Source: Diphasiastrum complanatum
Taxonomy: Eukaryota > Streptophyta > Lycopodiopsida > Lycopodiales > Lycopodiaceae
Assembly (NCBI GenBank): GCA_029204225.1
Contig: CM055113.1
Span: 24,773,571 to 24,837,570, forward strand
Length of the DNA: 64,000 nucleotides
Direction: 5' to 3'
Below are positions 1 to 10,529 of this stretch, piece after piece. The notes beneath the pieces are model-generated. The model made no database searches, had not been told where the DNA came from, and worked only from the letters and a program-made list of their open reading frames with translations. A program made the position numbers and the translations under genes. Positions within the stretch are counted from its first letter, which is position 1, and every line of letters starts with the position of its first letter.

Positions 1-297
1 ATTGGACTATATTCAAGCACGCCTCAATTTCCTATTGGACCTCACAAGGTTCCACCTATAAATCCTATTGGACCTCTTGGAATTCATCAAACAAAAGCTT
101 TACACTTGTCTACACTCTAATTGGCACGTGTTTAGCCTCTTACTCTATTTTGGCTCAATAGTGGCATTACAAGTGGAAATGCATAATTTGCCATCTATGC
201 CAAATTTATTCCTATCAACATCCTACACCTAGATGCTTGATGTAAAAAACATAAGACCCCTATATCTAACATAGATAATCTTTTTCAATTCTTCACA
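1..297 (-). repeat. copia-1 3' LTR, partial
   Basis: This stretch matches 4532-4828 almost base for base. Read on the minus strand it begins TGTGAAG, directly after a purine-rich tract at about 298-311, as a 3' LTR should. The outer end lies before the window start. Confidence 0.85.
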
Positions 298-311
298 CTC
301 CTCCTAAAAAA
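298..311 (-). other. Polypurine tract of copia-1
   Basis: On the minus strand the sequence reads TTAGGAGGAG and is followed immediately by the LTR start TGTGAAG. This is the expected plus-strand priming site of an LTR retrotransposon. Confidence 0.7.
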
Positions 312-315
312 TTAT

Positions 316-2880
316 CTATGAAGATTTGAGCATTGATCTTGATATAACTCCAAGATTAGATCTATGCTTGATGAAAGCACTTTTGCTCAAAGGCTTGGTG
401 AGTAGATCGGCAATACAAGAGGACGAGTTGACATGCTCCAAATAGATTTCTCCTCCAATAAGCTTTTCTCTCACAAAATGGTGTGCCACTTCTATGTGCT
501 TGCTTCTTGCATGAAATATGGGATTATTGGCAAGAGCTTGGGTCGAGATGTTATCACACTTGATCATTGGTAGATCATCCTCCTTGATGCACTTTAGCTC
601 CATTAATAACCTCTTGATCCAAAGCACTTCTTTGGTAGTTGTAGTGAGTGCTTTGTACTCGGCCTCACATGAAGAGAGAGATATAGTATCTTGCTTTTTG
701 GAAAGCCAAGATATTAGATTGCCTCCAAGAAAGATAGTGTATGCACTAATAGACTTTCGATCCATCTTGTCACTTGCAAAGTCCGAATCCGAGTAGCCAA
801 TAATGGATAGATCTTCACTTTTATAGAGTAGACCATAATCACAAGATGAAGATACATATCTTAGAATCCTCTTGGCCATCTTCCAATGATGGATCTTAGG
901 ATCTTGTATAAATTGACTCAATTTGTGCACACAAAAACTTAGATCGGGCCTAGTAATGGTAAGCCAAATCAAGGAGCCTACAAGACTCCTAAAAAGTGTG
1001 ATGTCCTCAAAGGATCTTTCATCACCTTTATTAGGATCTTTTACAATTTGCTCCATTGGAGTATCTATGCTCTTAGAATTTTCCATATGGAATTTTTTCA
1101 ACATAGAGTGAGCATATCTAGATTGGCATATAAAGACATGATTTTCATAAAAATCAATTTCTAGGCCTAGGATGTAATGCATCTCTCCTAGATCTTGCAT
1201 TTTAAACTCACATCCAAGTGCTAGCTTGGTTTCATCAACTAGCTTGATACAACTTCCACAAAGAATAATGTCATCAACATAAATTAGAAGAATGGCAATA
1301 TTGCTATCAACAAACTTTAGATACATGGAAGGATCATAGTCACTAAGCGTAGATCCTAGTGAGATAAGAAAAGAGTTAAGTCTTGAATACCATGATCTTG
1401 GTGCTTGCTTGAGTCCATGAAGACTTTTGAAGAGCAAGCACACTTTGGACTTATCCTTGATGAATCCTTGAGGTTGTTCCATATAGATCTCCTCCTCAAG
1501 ATAACCATTTAGAAAAGCATTGGATACATCTAATTGGAACACATTCCACTTGAAAAAACAAGCAAGAGAAATAAGAATTCTTATTGTCACCATCTTTGCA
1601 ATGGGTGCAAAGGTCTCCTCATAATCAAGACAATGGATTTGAGCAAATCCTTTGGCACATAATCTTGCTTTATGCTTGTTGATGGTGCCATCATGATTGA
1701 ACTTGATCCGAAATACCCACTTGCAACCAATCACATGCTTGTTGGATGGAGGATCTACAAGCTCCCAAGTATTGTTGGTGATCAATGCATCATACTCTTG
1801 CTTCATGGAATCATACCACTCCTTGGTATTGAGTGCCTCTTGTACATTCTTTGGCTCTTCATGAGAGACATAAAAAACATAATTAGTGGAATAAAGATCC
1901 ACTTGTTTGCCTTTGTCAACATATGAGAGCCTCTTAGGCTCGGATCTATCTCTCATGGATCTTCTTGGTGAAAAAATCCGAGGAGAGTCTTCTTCAAATC
2001 TCGACCCCATCACATCATGATTGTCTTCAAAATCTATAATTGATGATGCATCCATATATTTCTTGATCTCGGCCTCTTCAAATGATGAGTGTTGATCATC
2101 ATGAAAGACAACATCTCTACTTTCAATAACTTGAGAAGTAGAGAGTATAAAGACTCTATAGGCCTTCTTGGTGGATGAGTATCCAACCATGATCCCTTTG
2201 CATGCACTAGGATCTTCCTTCTTCCTTGTTTCCAAGGGAATATGGACAAAGCATAAGCATCCAGAAACTCTAAGGTGATCAACCTTAGGCTTCTTCAAAA
2301 ATAAGATTTCATATGGTGACTTTCCTCCAAGAGCTATATGTGGGAGCCTATTGCAAAGATAATTTGCACAATTAATGGCTTCTCCCCAAAAATCTTTGGG
2401 CAAAGATGCCTCAATTCTCATAGATTTTGCACATTCACATAGAGATCTATTCTTTCTCTCGGCCACTCCATTTTGAGATGGAGAGTAGGCACAAGAAAAC
2501 TCTCTTTTAATGCCTCCAAGCTCACAAAAAACTTGAAATTTATTGGAGATATATTCACCACCTCCATCACTTCTAAGAGCTTTAATCTTGAATGAGAATT
2601 GCTTCTCTACATAAGCTTTGAAAATTAGGAAATGATCAAACACCATAGATTTAGAAGCAAGAAGATATATCCAAGTGAATTTTGTGTAATCATCAATGAA
2701 AGTAACAAAACGAGTGGCTCCTCCCTTGCTTGTAGTTGATGAGAAATGCACATCCAAGTGGATTAACTCCAAAGGATGCTTGCTTTTGATAGAAGGTCTT
2801 GTAAATGGCTTTTTGAGATTTAGCAATAGCACAAGCCTCACAAGGCTTGATCTTCTTGGAGAGTGACTTTGGCAAGCCAA
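316..2880 (-). pseudogene. copia-1 pol: integrase, reverse transcriptase, RNase H
   Basis: This open frame encodes most of a copia pol protein. From its start come the integrase core with LDVH, RSDGGGEY and NGVAERKNR (the D, D and E residues), then the reverse transcriptase with KWVFRIKFN, QLDVSNAFLNG and YVDD, then RNase H with SDSDFAS, SSCEAEY and CDNIS. The C-terminus LTKPLSKSAF is typical of copia proteins. Within the frame I see no internal stop. It has no proper start: its true N-terminal part lies in another frame (2814-4080). The break coincides with a run of five T at 2810-2814, where one base appears lost relative to related copies. This is a recently inactivated element, not a host gene. 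Confidence 0.9.
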
Positions 2881-4080
2881 TAGCTTTGGCTTCTTTGATC
2901 ATAGAGAGCATGGATTTGTAGTTGGGATGTCCCAACCTCCTATGCCATAATTCCTCCATAGAGAGCTTGTTCACAAGAGCAACATTACAAGCATTCACAT
3001 ACTCATTTAGATCTAGTTTATAGATGCCACCAAGTCTAGATCCTAATGCAAGTATCTCATCATTCTTCTTGATAGTGCAAGTATCAACATTGAATTTTAC
3101 ATCAAGGACATTATCAAGCAATTGGCCAACACTAATAAGATTCTTGGTAAGCTTAGTTACATAAAGAACTCTAGAGAGAGAAAGAACTTTAGAGGATGCA
3201 AGCTTCAAGGGAATGTTCCCTATGCCTTCAATAGGACATTCAAAATCATTTGCAGTGTATATTGATTTCTTGACTCCATCATAAGGTGCAATAGAAGAGA
3301 AAGAGTCCTTGGAGCTACACATATGTGAAGAGGCTCCACTATCAATATACCATAGGCTGTCCTTCTTGAAAGGAGTAGATGAGAAACTAGAGACCATGAG
3401 AGATCCCTCTCCATCACTTGCAATAGTGTCTTCCTTCTCATTGGTAATATTGGCTTGCTTGAGTTGATTCTTCTTTTTGAAGCAATTGGTGGCATAATGA
3501 CATTTCTTGCCACAATAAAAGCACTTGATCGTCTTAGAAAGCTTGTCCATCCTCAAGAGCTTGTACTCTTGTCTTGATTCTTTTGAAATTAGCACACTTT
3601 GGGGAGCCTCCAAACTTGGTAGCTCCTCCTTAATGGCATAGGATTGGACAAGGTTATCAAATTCACTTCTCAAGTCATTGAGAATGACTTGAACTAGCTC
3701 ATTTTGATTGATGGAATCACCAATGCAAGCAAGCTCTCTATGAATATCTTTTACTCTCAAAACATAACTAGATGCACTCTCATCACGTTTTTGGCTACTT
3801 TGAAAGATTTGATTCCTAAGAGTGAGAAGCCTAGAGGTATTCTTAGCCTCATAGATAGTCTTGAGACATTCCCAAGCTTCTTTGACTATTGTACAAGTAT
3901 CTATCTCCCTCAATATCTCATTAGAGACATTCATCTTAATGTAGTGGAGAGCCATCCTAGCTCTCTTTTTGTATTTTTGAACCTCTTGAAGAACTTGTGG
4001 TTCTTCTTCAAGGCCAAGAACTATGTCCATCACGTCTTCAAGGATCAAGATGGACTCCATCCTCATTTTCCAAATTGAAT
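2814..4080 (-). pseudogene. copia-1 gag, protease and integrase zinc domain
   Basis: The frame begins abruptly at SYSIWKMRME, a motif normally about 20 residues inside copia Gag. The primer-binding site lies immediately upstream, so the leader and the Gag start are deleted. After the Gag domain come the zinc knuckle CFYCGKKCHYATNC (CX2CX4HX4C), the aspartic protease motif WYIDSGASSHM, and the integrase HHCC domain with WHRRLGHP and CEAC. Translation leaves frame near 2810-2814 and would end about 40 codons later at 2693. In an intact relative (10530-14480) the same domains are joined in a single frame. Confidence 0.88.
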
Positions 4081-4082
4081 AA

Positions 4083-4091
4083 CTGATACCA
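4083..4091 (-). other. Primer-binding site of copia-1, truncated
   Basis: On the minus strand TGGTATCAG directly follows the LTR end (AACA). It matches the first nine bases of the usual TGGTATCAGAGC site for initiator-Met tRNA. The match stops where the sequence runs straight into Gag coding sequence, so a deletion joined the two. Confidence 0.75.
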
Positions 4092-4828
4092 TGTTGAATT
4101 TCACACGTGTGGATTGTCCACAACATGTACTTGTGATCTCCTAAGGTGTGTAGATGCAACAAGATCAAGACTAGATTGAGATTCAAAATCAATCTTAGAT
4201 CCTATGGCAAAAACACACTACTACATGCATTCAATCACTTCCAACTCTCACTCACACGTGTGGAAAGTATTCAAAAAATAATCCAAGTAAAAACAAGCTG
4301 CTCTCTTCGGGTAGAGAGAGAAAATGCATCATGAGCCCTCGAGTAGAGAGAGAAAGCTAGAAATCCAATAACTCACAAAATCCATGAAATCACCAAATAA
4401 ATTAGATTCAAAATGAGGAGTACAATGATACTAGTAGGTCCATGAGCTACCACTATGCTTAACTATGATTGGACCATATTTTGTCACCTCTTGATCCTAT
4501 TGGATCATTGATCCATGCACCTCTTAATTCTATTGGACTATATTCAAGCACGCCTCAATTTTCTATTGGACCTCACAAGGTTCCACGTCTAAATCCTATT
4601 GGACCTCTTGGAATTCATCAAACAAAAGCTTTACACTTGTCTACACTCTAATTGGCACGTGTTTAGCCTCTTACTCTATTTTGGCTCAATAGTGGCATTA
4701 CAAGTGGAAATGCATAATTTGCCATCTATGCCAAATTTATTCCTATCAACATCCTACACCTAGATGCTTGATGTAAAAAACATAAGACCCCTATATCTAA
4801 CATAGATAATCTTTTTCAATTCTTCACA
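4092..4828 (-). repeat. copia-1 5' LTR, complete (737 bp)
   Basis: On the minus strand it begins TGTGAAG and ends TTCAACA, the TG...CA ends expected of an LTR. Its inner end abuts the primer-binding site. The outer part matches 1-297 and also 6002-6255. Confidence 0.85.
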
Positions 4829-5250
4829 CATTTGCCAGGATCGTACACTGATAAGATGTTTAAACAAAGGGATGAGAGTGTCAAGCTCTACATTTAGATT
4901 CATATGTTCACGAGTCTCATGTCACATGTCCAAGCAAGATAGATCCACCAGGAAGTGTATTCCTTTAGAGAATAGGGTTTGCATAGCATTGTCAAGGTTG
5001 GCCACTGGCAACACGTTGCAAATGATTTCTGATGTTTTTGGTGTTGGCATATCAACCTGCCATGAAATCGTAATGGAGTTTTGCCATAATGTGAAGCGCA
5101 CCATGCATTCGCTATGTATAAAATGGCCATCTGAAAATCGCATGAGTCAGTATGCATCAGAGTTTGAAGCCATCAAGGGTATTCATTTTGTTGTGGGTGC
5201 AATAGATGGGAGCCATATCCCCATAATTGGCCCCACACAAAATCTACAAG
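4829..5250 (+). pseudogene. PIF/Harbinger transposase, truncated copy 1
   Basis: This is a near-identical copy of the first part of the transposase at 6256-7464. It covers the helix-turn-helix region and the first catalytic Asp in VVGAIDGSHIP, then stops where an inverted LTR fragment begins at 5251. A one-base difference near 4871 puts the first few codons out of frame relative to copy 2. Its left junction with the copia-1 LTR has the same sequence as at 6255-6256, so LTR and transposase were already adjacent before the pair was duplicated. It has no function as it stands. Confidence 0.8.
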
Positions 5251-6002
5251 TGTAGCGCAGGCATCCCAAAGGGAGCCGGGAACCACGACTTAGCTTCCCA
5301 GCCTTCAACTCTTGCCATCCAAACCCACTTGACATACAAGCAGCCAACTCACCAACAACGATCAGACTTAAACAACTTGAAGTTCCGAAAACCAACATTG
5401 AGATCCAACCTGGCGCCATGCCAGATCGGGGGTTCCGATGTGGGTGACTTCCCTCTAAGCAAGCTGCCCGACATACATCAAACTTAACCAACTCGAAGCT
5501 TCGTTTCAAACGAGTAACATCCATTTCAAGCAAGCGGTCTGACTTACATTAGACTTAACCAACTGAAAGCTTCGTCACGAGCACTAGAAGCCAACCTGGC
5601 GCCACGCCAAACTGGACAGCCATAAACATGTAACATCCACCCAAGCAAGCCATCCAACTCAACCGACAGGTTAGAGCCCGTTCCCCAAGAGCTTAACCCA
5701 TTCACGTTCATGCAAGGAACACTCAGAACCACAAGTCGTGACAGATATGAAAACAACCAGTTCCTGGACCAAATTCTCCCGATAGCATACCGCTGGCGCC
5801 ACGGACCGAATGATCCCGACGGCATACGCTGACGTCCCGGGATACGACCCTCAGCTATGTGCCAAGTTAAAAATTTTGAAAGCGGCCTTACAACTGGCGC
5901 TTTTACCAAACACTGAAACCCAGAAGGTAATCAGAGTCAGTTTGAGGAAAATCCCACTTTATTGATAAATCTGAGAAGGTTACATTTCAAGTGTGTGACC
6001 GA
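5251..6002 (-). repeat. Fragment of GC-rich LTR family B, inverted
   Basis: Read on the minus strand this is the 3' two-thirds of the family B LTR, equivalent to about 8047-8800. It starts at the true LTR end (TGTAGCGCAGG on the plus strand) and is broken off at 6002 against a copia-1 LTR piece. It contains the GGCGCC-rich segments and the paired GGACC...GGTCC hairpins typical of this family. Confidence 0.8.
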
Positions 6003-6255
6003 CAAGGTTCCACCTCTAAATCCTATTGGACCTCTTGGAATTCATCAAACAAAAGCTTTACACTTGTCTACACTCTAATTGGCACGTGTTTAGCCTCTTA
6101 CTCTATTTTGGCTCAATAGTGGCATTACAAGTGGAAATGCATAATTTGCCATCTATGCCAAATTTATTCCTATCAACATCCTACACCTAGATGCTTGATG
6201 TAAAAAACATAAGACCCCTATATCTAACATAGATAATCTTTTTCAATTCTTCACA
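6002..6255 (-). repeat. copia-1 LTR, partial copy
   Basis: The stretch matches 4575-4828, the outer part of the copia-1 5' LTR. It ends at the same CTTCACA border and is followed by the same transposase sequence. It is the second copy of a duplicated LTR-transposase junction. Confidence 0.8.
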
Positions 6256-7464
6256 CATTTGCCAGGATCGTACACTGATAAGATGTTTAAACAAAGGATG
6301 AGAGTGTCAAGATCCACATTTAGATTCATATCTTCACGAGTCGCATGTCACATGTCCAAGCAAGATAGATCCACCAGGAAGTGTATTCCTTTAGAGAGTA
6401 GGGTTTGCATAGCATTGTCAAGGTTGGCCGCTGGCAACACGTTGCAAATGATTTCTGATGTTTTTGGTGTTGGCATATCAACCTGCCATGAAATCGTATT
6501 GGATTTTTGCCATAATGTGAAGCGCTCCATGCATTCGCTATGTATAAAATGGCCATCTGAAAATCGCATGAGTCAGTATGCATCAGAGTTTGAAGCCATC
6601 AAGGGTATTCATTTTGTTGTGGGTGCAATAGATGGGAGCCATATCCCCATAATTGGCCTCACACAAAATCCACAAGACTATTACAATAGAAAAGGGTTTC
6701 ATTCAATTCTTTTGCAAATTGTGGTGAATACATGTTGTCTAGTATTGGATTTTGATGTTGGTTGCGCAGGTAGTATGCACGATTGGTCTTTCTTCAAGCA
6801 ATCAAAAATTGGCCAGAGCTGTTCGGTTGGGAAACTAGGGAACTATTGCTTGGTTGGGGATGCAGCTTACCCACTAAGGGATTGGATGCTAAGTCCATTT
6901 AAAGGTCATAAGGACGGTTTGTCTATTGTTGAGTACAATTGGAATTATGCACAACCAAGCACTAGAATGGCAGTTGAGCGAGCATTTGGTATGTTGAAAT
7001 TCCAGGTGGAGAATTTTGCTCTAGCAAAATGACATGAAGCTGCAATATGTCCCTGATATGGTTGCAACCTGCTCGTCCTACATAATCTATGTATTATACA
7101 CAAAGATAGTTTTGATGAGACATGGGTGGCTGAGGCTGAGGCTGAGTTGAGGTTGATGAACATGTCTACAAACGATGGCAATGTCCAACAAAGGGAGGCC
7201 ATAAACTTTAGCTCTGAAGCATTGCATGAAGTCCAGAGATTGCGAACTACCAACGGAGAGGTTTTTCCAGGACAACATGATGAGGAGCACATGCAGGATA
7301 TTGACCACACTGGAGATAGTTCTTCTGAGAGTGAGAATTCAGATGAGGAAAGCTTCATTCGAGTGAGCACAGATAGACCAACATCAGTTGGGATACAACG
7401 ACGAGACAAACTAGCAGCCGTCTTGTATGCTAGGAGGCATATTCCCAATCAGCGATCTGAATAA
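6256..7464 (+). pseudogene. PIF/Harbinger (HARBI1-like) transposase, decayed
   Basis: The frame at 6259-7032 encodes a DDE endonuclease of the Harbinger type. A helix-turn-helix region (residues about 53-85) is followed by VGAIDGSHIP (D125), VGDAAYPLRDW (D201) and TRMAVERAFG (E240), so all three catalytic residues are present. The frame has no proper start and opens straight from the copia LTR border, so the N-terminus is lost. The C-terminal part is broken: a frameshift near 7003, a TAG at 7022-7024 in the continuing frame, and another frameshift near 7072. An acidic, serine-rich tail (DSSSESENSDEESF) then ends at 7464. Family B has inserted at 7599, in its 3' flank. I found no terminal inverted repeats or companion Myb-like gene. 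Confidence 0.88.
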
Positions 7465-7598
7465 GGTGAATATCATGTCTAGATGGCAGGTTAAATAGTA
7501 GTTTCATCAGTTTGCTCATTTCACATACTTTCTATTTGATGTCGACAATGTAGCTTGACTTGTTCACATATTGATTCCTACATTTAATATAGTATACA

Positions 7599-8800
7599 TG
7601 TTGTAAAGTTACCTTTACAAGCCTTACTTTCGGCGCCACTGGCATCAGCATTGTCCTCGGCGCCAGTAGCGCCCCTACTGTTCTCGGAGCCATTGTGACC
7701 AGAATCCAGCTGGCGCCAAGGTCCTATGGCTGATAATCTTTGATCGGTTCTAGCGAAGTCCAGAGAGCTCAGATCGATGCGCAATCACCTCACACGATCT
7801 AGGCATAATTAAAGGAAGCCTGGGGATCAATAAAATCTAGAGAGAGAAAATGACTTTCTAGAGAGAGAAAATGTGCTTTACCAGCCTGGGTAGAGTGCTT
7901 GGTATGAGGAGGGGTGCCGAATCCCACCAATACTATAGGGGAGTGCGGGTTGCAACTCAGGGCGTGCTCCAACCAAGTCTCAGCCTCCCTTGTTGGAATG
8001 TTGTCCTGGCACTCGCCTTGGCATGCCAGCTCCCCGGAGACTAGGGTCGGTCACACACTTGAAATGTAACCTTCTCAGATTTATCAATAAAGTGGGAATT
8101 TTCTCAAACTGACTCTGATTACCTTCTGGGTTTCAGTGTTCGGTAAAAGCGCCAGTTGTAAGGCCGCTTCAAAATTTTTAAGTTGGCACATAGCTGAGGG
8201 TCGTATCCTGGGACGCCAGCGGTATGTCGTCAGGACCATTCGGTCCCTGGCTCCAGCGGTATGCTATCGGGACCATTTGGTCCAGGAACTGGGTGTCTCC
8301 ATATCTGTCGCGGCTTGTGGTTCTGAGTGTTCCTTGCATGAACGTGAATGGGTTAAGCTCTTGGTGAACAGGCTCTAACCTGTCGGCTAAGTTGGATGGC
8401 TTGCTTGGGTGGAAGTTACCTGTTTATGGCTGTCCAGTCTGGGGCGTGGCGCCAAGCTGGCTTCCAGCGCTTGTGACGAAACTTTCAATTGGTTAAGTCT
8501 GATGTAAGTCAGATCGCTTGCTTGGAATGGATGTTACTCGTTTGTAACAAAGCTTCGAGTCCGTTAAGTTTGATGTATGTCGGGCAACTTGCTTGGAGGG
8601 AAATCACCCACATCGGGATCCCCGATCTGGCATGGCGCCAGGTTGGATCTCAATGTTGGTTTTTGGAACTTCAAGTTGGCTAAGTCTGCTCGTTGTTGGG
8701 GAGTTGGCTACTTGTATGTCAAGTGGGTTTGGATGGCAAGAGTTGAAGGCTGGGAAGCTAAGTCGTGGTTCCCGGCTCCCTTTGGAATGCCTGCGCTACA
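7599..8800 (+). repeat. Family B LTR 1, complete (1202 bp)
   Basis: It begins TGTTGTAAAG and ends GCGCTACA, and is followed by a primer-binding site at 8803. It contains several GGCGCC palindromes, a repeated CTAGAGAGAGAAAATG (7837-7873), AATAAA motifs (including one near 8085-8090), and two copies of a roughly 42-bp segment carrying GGACCATTYGGTCC hairpins (about 8213-8290). Confidence 0.88.
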
Positions 8801-9267
8801 TGTGGTATCAGAGCCGACTGGCTGATCAGCTATGCGGTTTGGGGTTCATCAAGAGAACTGTTGTGCAAGGTGTTGCCCACAGTGTAAGCACGGGTGCATC
8901 CACGGTCGGCAGAACGGGGGACTTGATGAGTCAAGGTGCTGCCTTTGAGGTGTAAGCAAGGTCAGTTCTCGCGGTTCGGGCCTGGCACTGTCTGCACGTA
9001 TGACAGATGAGGCAGTGTGCTGCCATTAGGTTGGTGTAAGCAAGGTCGGTGCCTTGTGGGGTGCGGGGCGACATATTCAAACTGTACGGGTTAACCATTG
9101 ATACATAGATGCTGCTCGAATTCGGGTGTAAAGCACGGGTGGTTAGCTGCTGGTGTGGGATAGCTGCCGATCGTTTAACTATAAGGGCTATCGACCAAAA
9201 AGTGGTGGGGCATGACTGAGGCAATGTGCTGCTTAATGGTGAAAGCACGGATAGTTGAAGGGTGTCC
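8801..9267 (+). other. Family B primer-binding site and leader
   Basis: TGGTATCAGAGCC at 8803-8815, two bases after the LTR, matches an initiator-Met tRNA primer site. The leader that follows is non-coding. It contains five degenerate copies of GTGTAAGCA followed by AGGTC or CGGGTG, near 8882, 8951, 9033, 9129 and 9239. The copia-2 insertion ends it at 9267 (TGTCC). Confidence 0.75.
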
Positions 9268-9920
9268 TGTGAAAAATTGTCAACTAGTAGTATTTTCCTA
9301 ACTTGAGATTTTGTAGGCCTATGGCCAAATAAAAGTTAGAGATAGGTTCATACATGTATGTAGAGGCCCAAAGTATGTGTACACTACTTTTGAGGTCACA
9401 TTAATTAGAGGAGGTCGAGTGTGGAGCTCTTCTATTGGCTCATAATTTGGTGCATTCCTATTTGACCAAATTTCTAGGTAGATGGGTGAATCCTATTGGA
9501 CCCCAATTTTAGCCTATCATAAGACAAGTGGCCAAGAGGCACTATGGCTGCTATAAATAGCCATCTCCACGAGTATGTACACATCTCATTTTCATTCTAT
9601 TGAATGAATGTTATGCTCTTTGAAGATCCATCTTCTTCTCTCTCACTTTTTTGTTCATATCTTGCATTCTAGCCACTAGAATTGTGATTTCTTTGTTGCT
9701 ATGGCTTCACACGTGTGAAATGCAGGTTGTAGGCTCTGAAGTACGGACAGGGACAGCAAGTTTCTGTTTGTGGAAGCTTATGATCAGATCTTGATGTTTA
9801 GTTGATGTTTAGTATGCTTAACATCACAATTTCTATCATTTTTTCAATCTAGATGTGCATAACTTCCATGGCCAAGATCTTTATGAAACTTTAGCATCTT
9901 TTGGATCTGAGTTTTTCACA
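9268..9920 (+). repeat. copia-2 5' LTR
   Basis: It begins TGTGAAAAATTG and ends TTTTTCACA, directly before the primer-binding site. It matches 14476-15128 throughout by eye and carries a TATA box at 9552-9559. Confidence 0.95.
9552..9559 (+). promoter_or_regulatory. TATA box in copia-2 5' LTR
   Basis: TATAAATA lies about 285 bp into the LTR, the usual place for the U3 promoter of a copia element. The transcript would start shortly downstream. The same box is at 14760-14767 in the 3' LTR and could drive read-out into family B sequence. Confidence 0.6.
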
Positions 9921-10529
9921 TGGTATCAGAGCATTAGGCGGCCAAATGTGCAGGTTTTGCCAGATTTAGAAGAGATTTGTGGGCGAGTTTGCTTTTGTAG
10001 CATTCCAATCAAGTTTCTAGCTAAAAATCTTGTTGATTTATGTGTAGAAATTGGATCTTTGTGATCAAAACATCATTTGTATGCATTTCAATTGAAGTAG
10101 GGCGAATTCCCTCTGTACTTATCAGAATAAGGAGACAAAATTTGTTTTGGAAAGAGGGAGATGCAAGATCCAACAAGATCCTATTAGTTTTCCATTCTAG
10201 CATATAGTTTTTTGATTCAATTTCTTGCTTCTTCATGTCAAAAACTTCAAAATTGATGTAACCCTCTGATTTTCAGTTTGCTGAATGATTCAAGAGTGTA
10301 TTTCAATCTTAGGAGTGAGGGAAAAGCAAGTATATTGAGGTTTGGTCTTGGTTTGATCAAGAAATCATAAAACTAGTGGCTAAAATTGAGGAAAAAGTGA
10401 GGAAAAGAGAGAAAAAGTAAGGTTTTAGGTTCCAAATCTTTGTGATTTCTTCTTGTGTTTCATTTGTTGATTCAAGAGAGTGCTTAGTGCATTGGAACAG
10501 GTCAAAGATCAGAGATCAATCATTGCAAC
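9921..10529 (+). other. copia-2 primer-binding site and 5' leader
   Basis: TGGTATCAGAGC at 9921-9932 matches the 3' end of initiator-Met tRNA. It is followed by about 597 nt of non-coding leader before the polyprotein ATG at 10530. The leader is the part deleted in copia-1. Confidence 0.85.

Larger units (their letters stand above)
1..4828 (-). mobile_element. Ty1/copia retrotransposon copia-1, broken
   Basis: The element lies on the minus strand. Its 5' LTR is on the right (4092-4828), followed leftward by a primer-binding site, gag-protease, integrase-RT-RNase H, a polypurine tract and the 3' LTR, which is cut by the window start. The order PR-IN-RT-RH defines Ty1/copia. The element cannot be autonomous: the leader between primer-binding site and gag is missing, and one frameshift splits the polyprotein. 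Related pol sequence recurs at 47646-49707 and 58496-61286, but those copies have different LTRs, so they are a sister lineage. Any target duplication cannot be checked because the left end is outside the window. Confidence 0.9.

Noticed and set aside
8803-8815. tRNA gene suggested by TGGTATCAGAGCC
   Set aside because: Only the 13 bases complementary to the tRNA 3' end are present, directly after an LTR. This is a primer-binding site. The same holds at 9921, 43728 and 52653.
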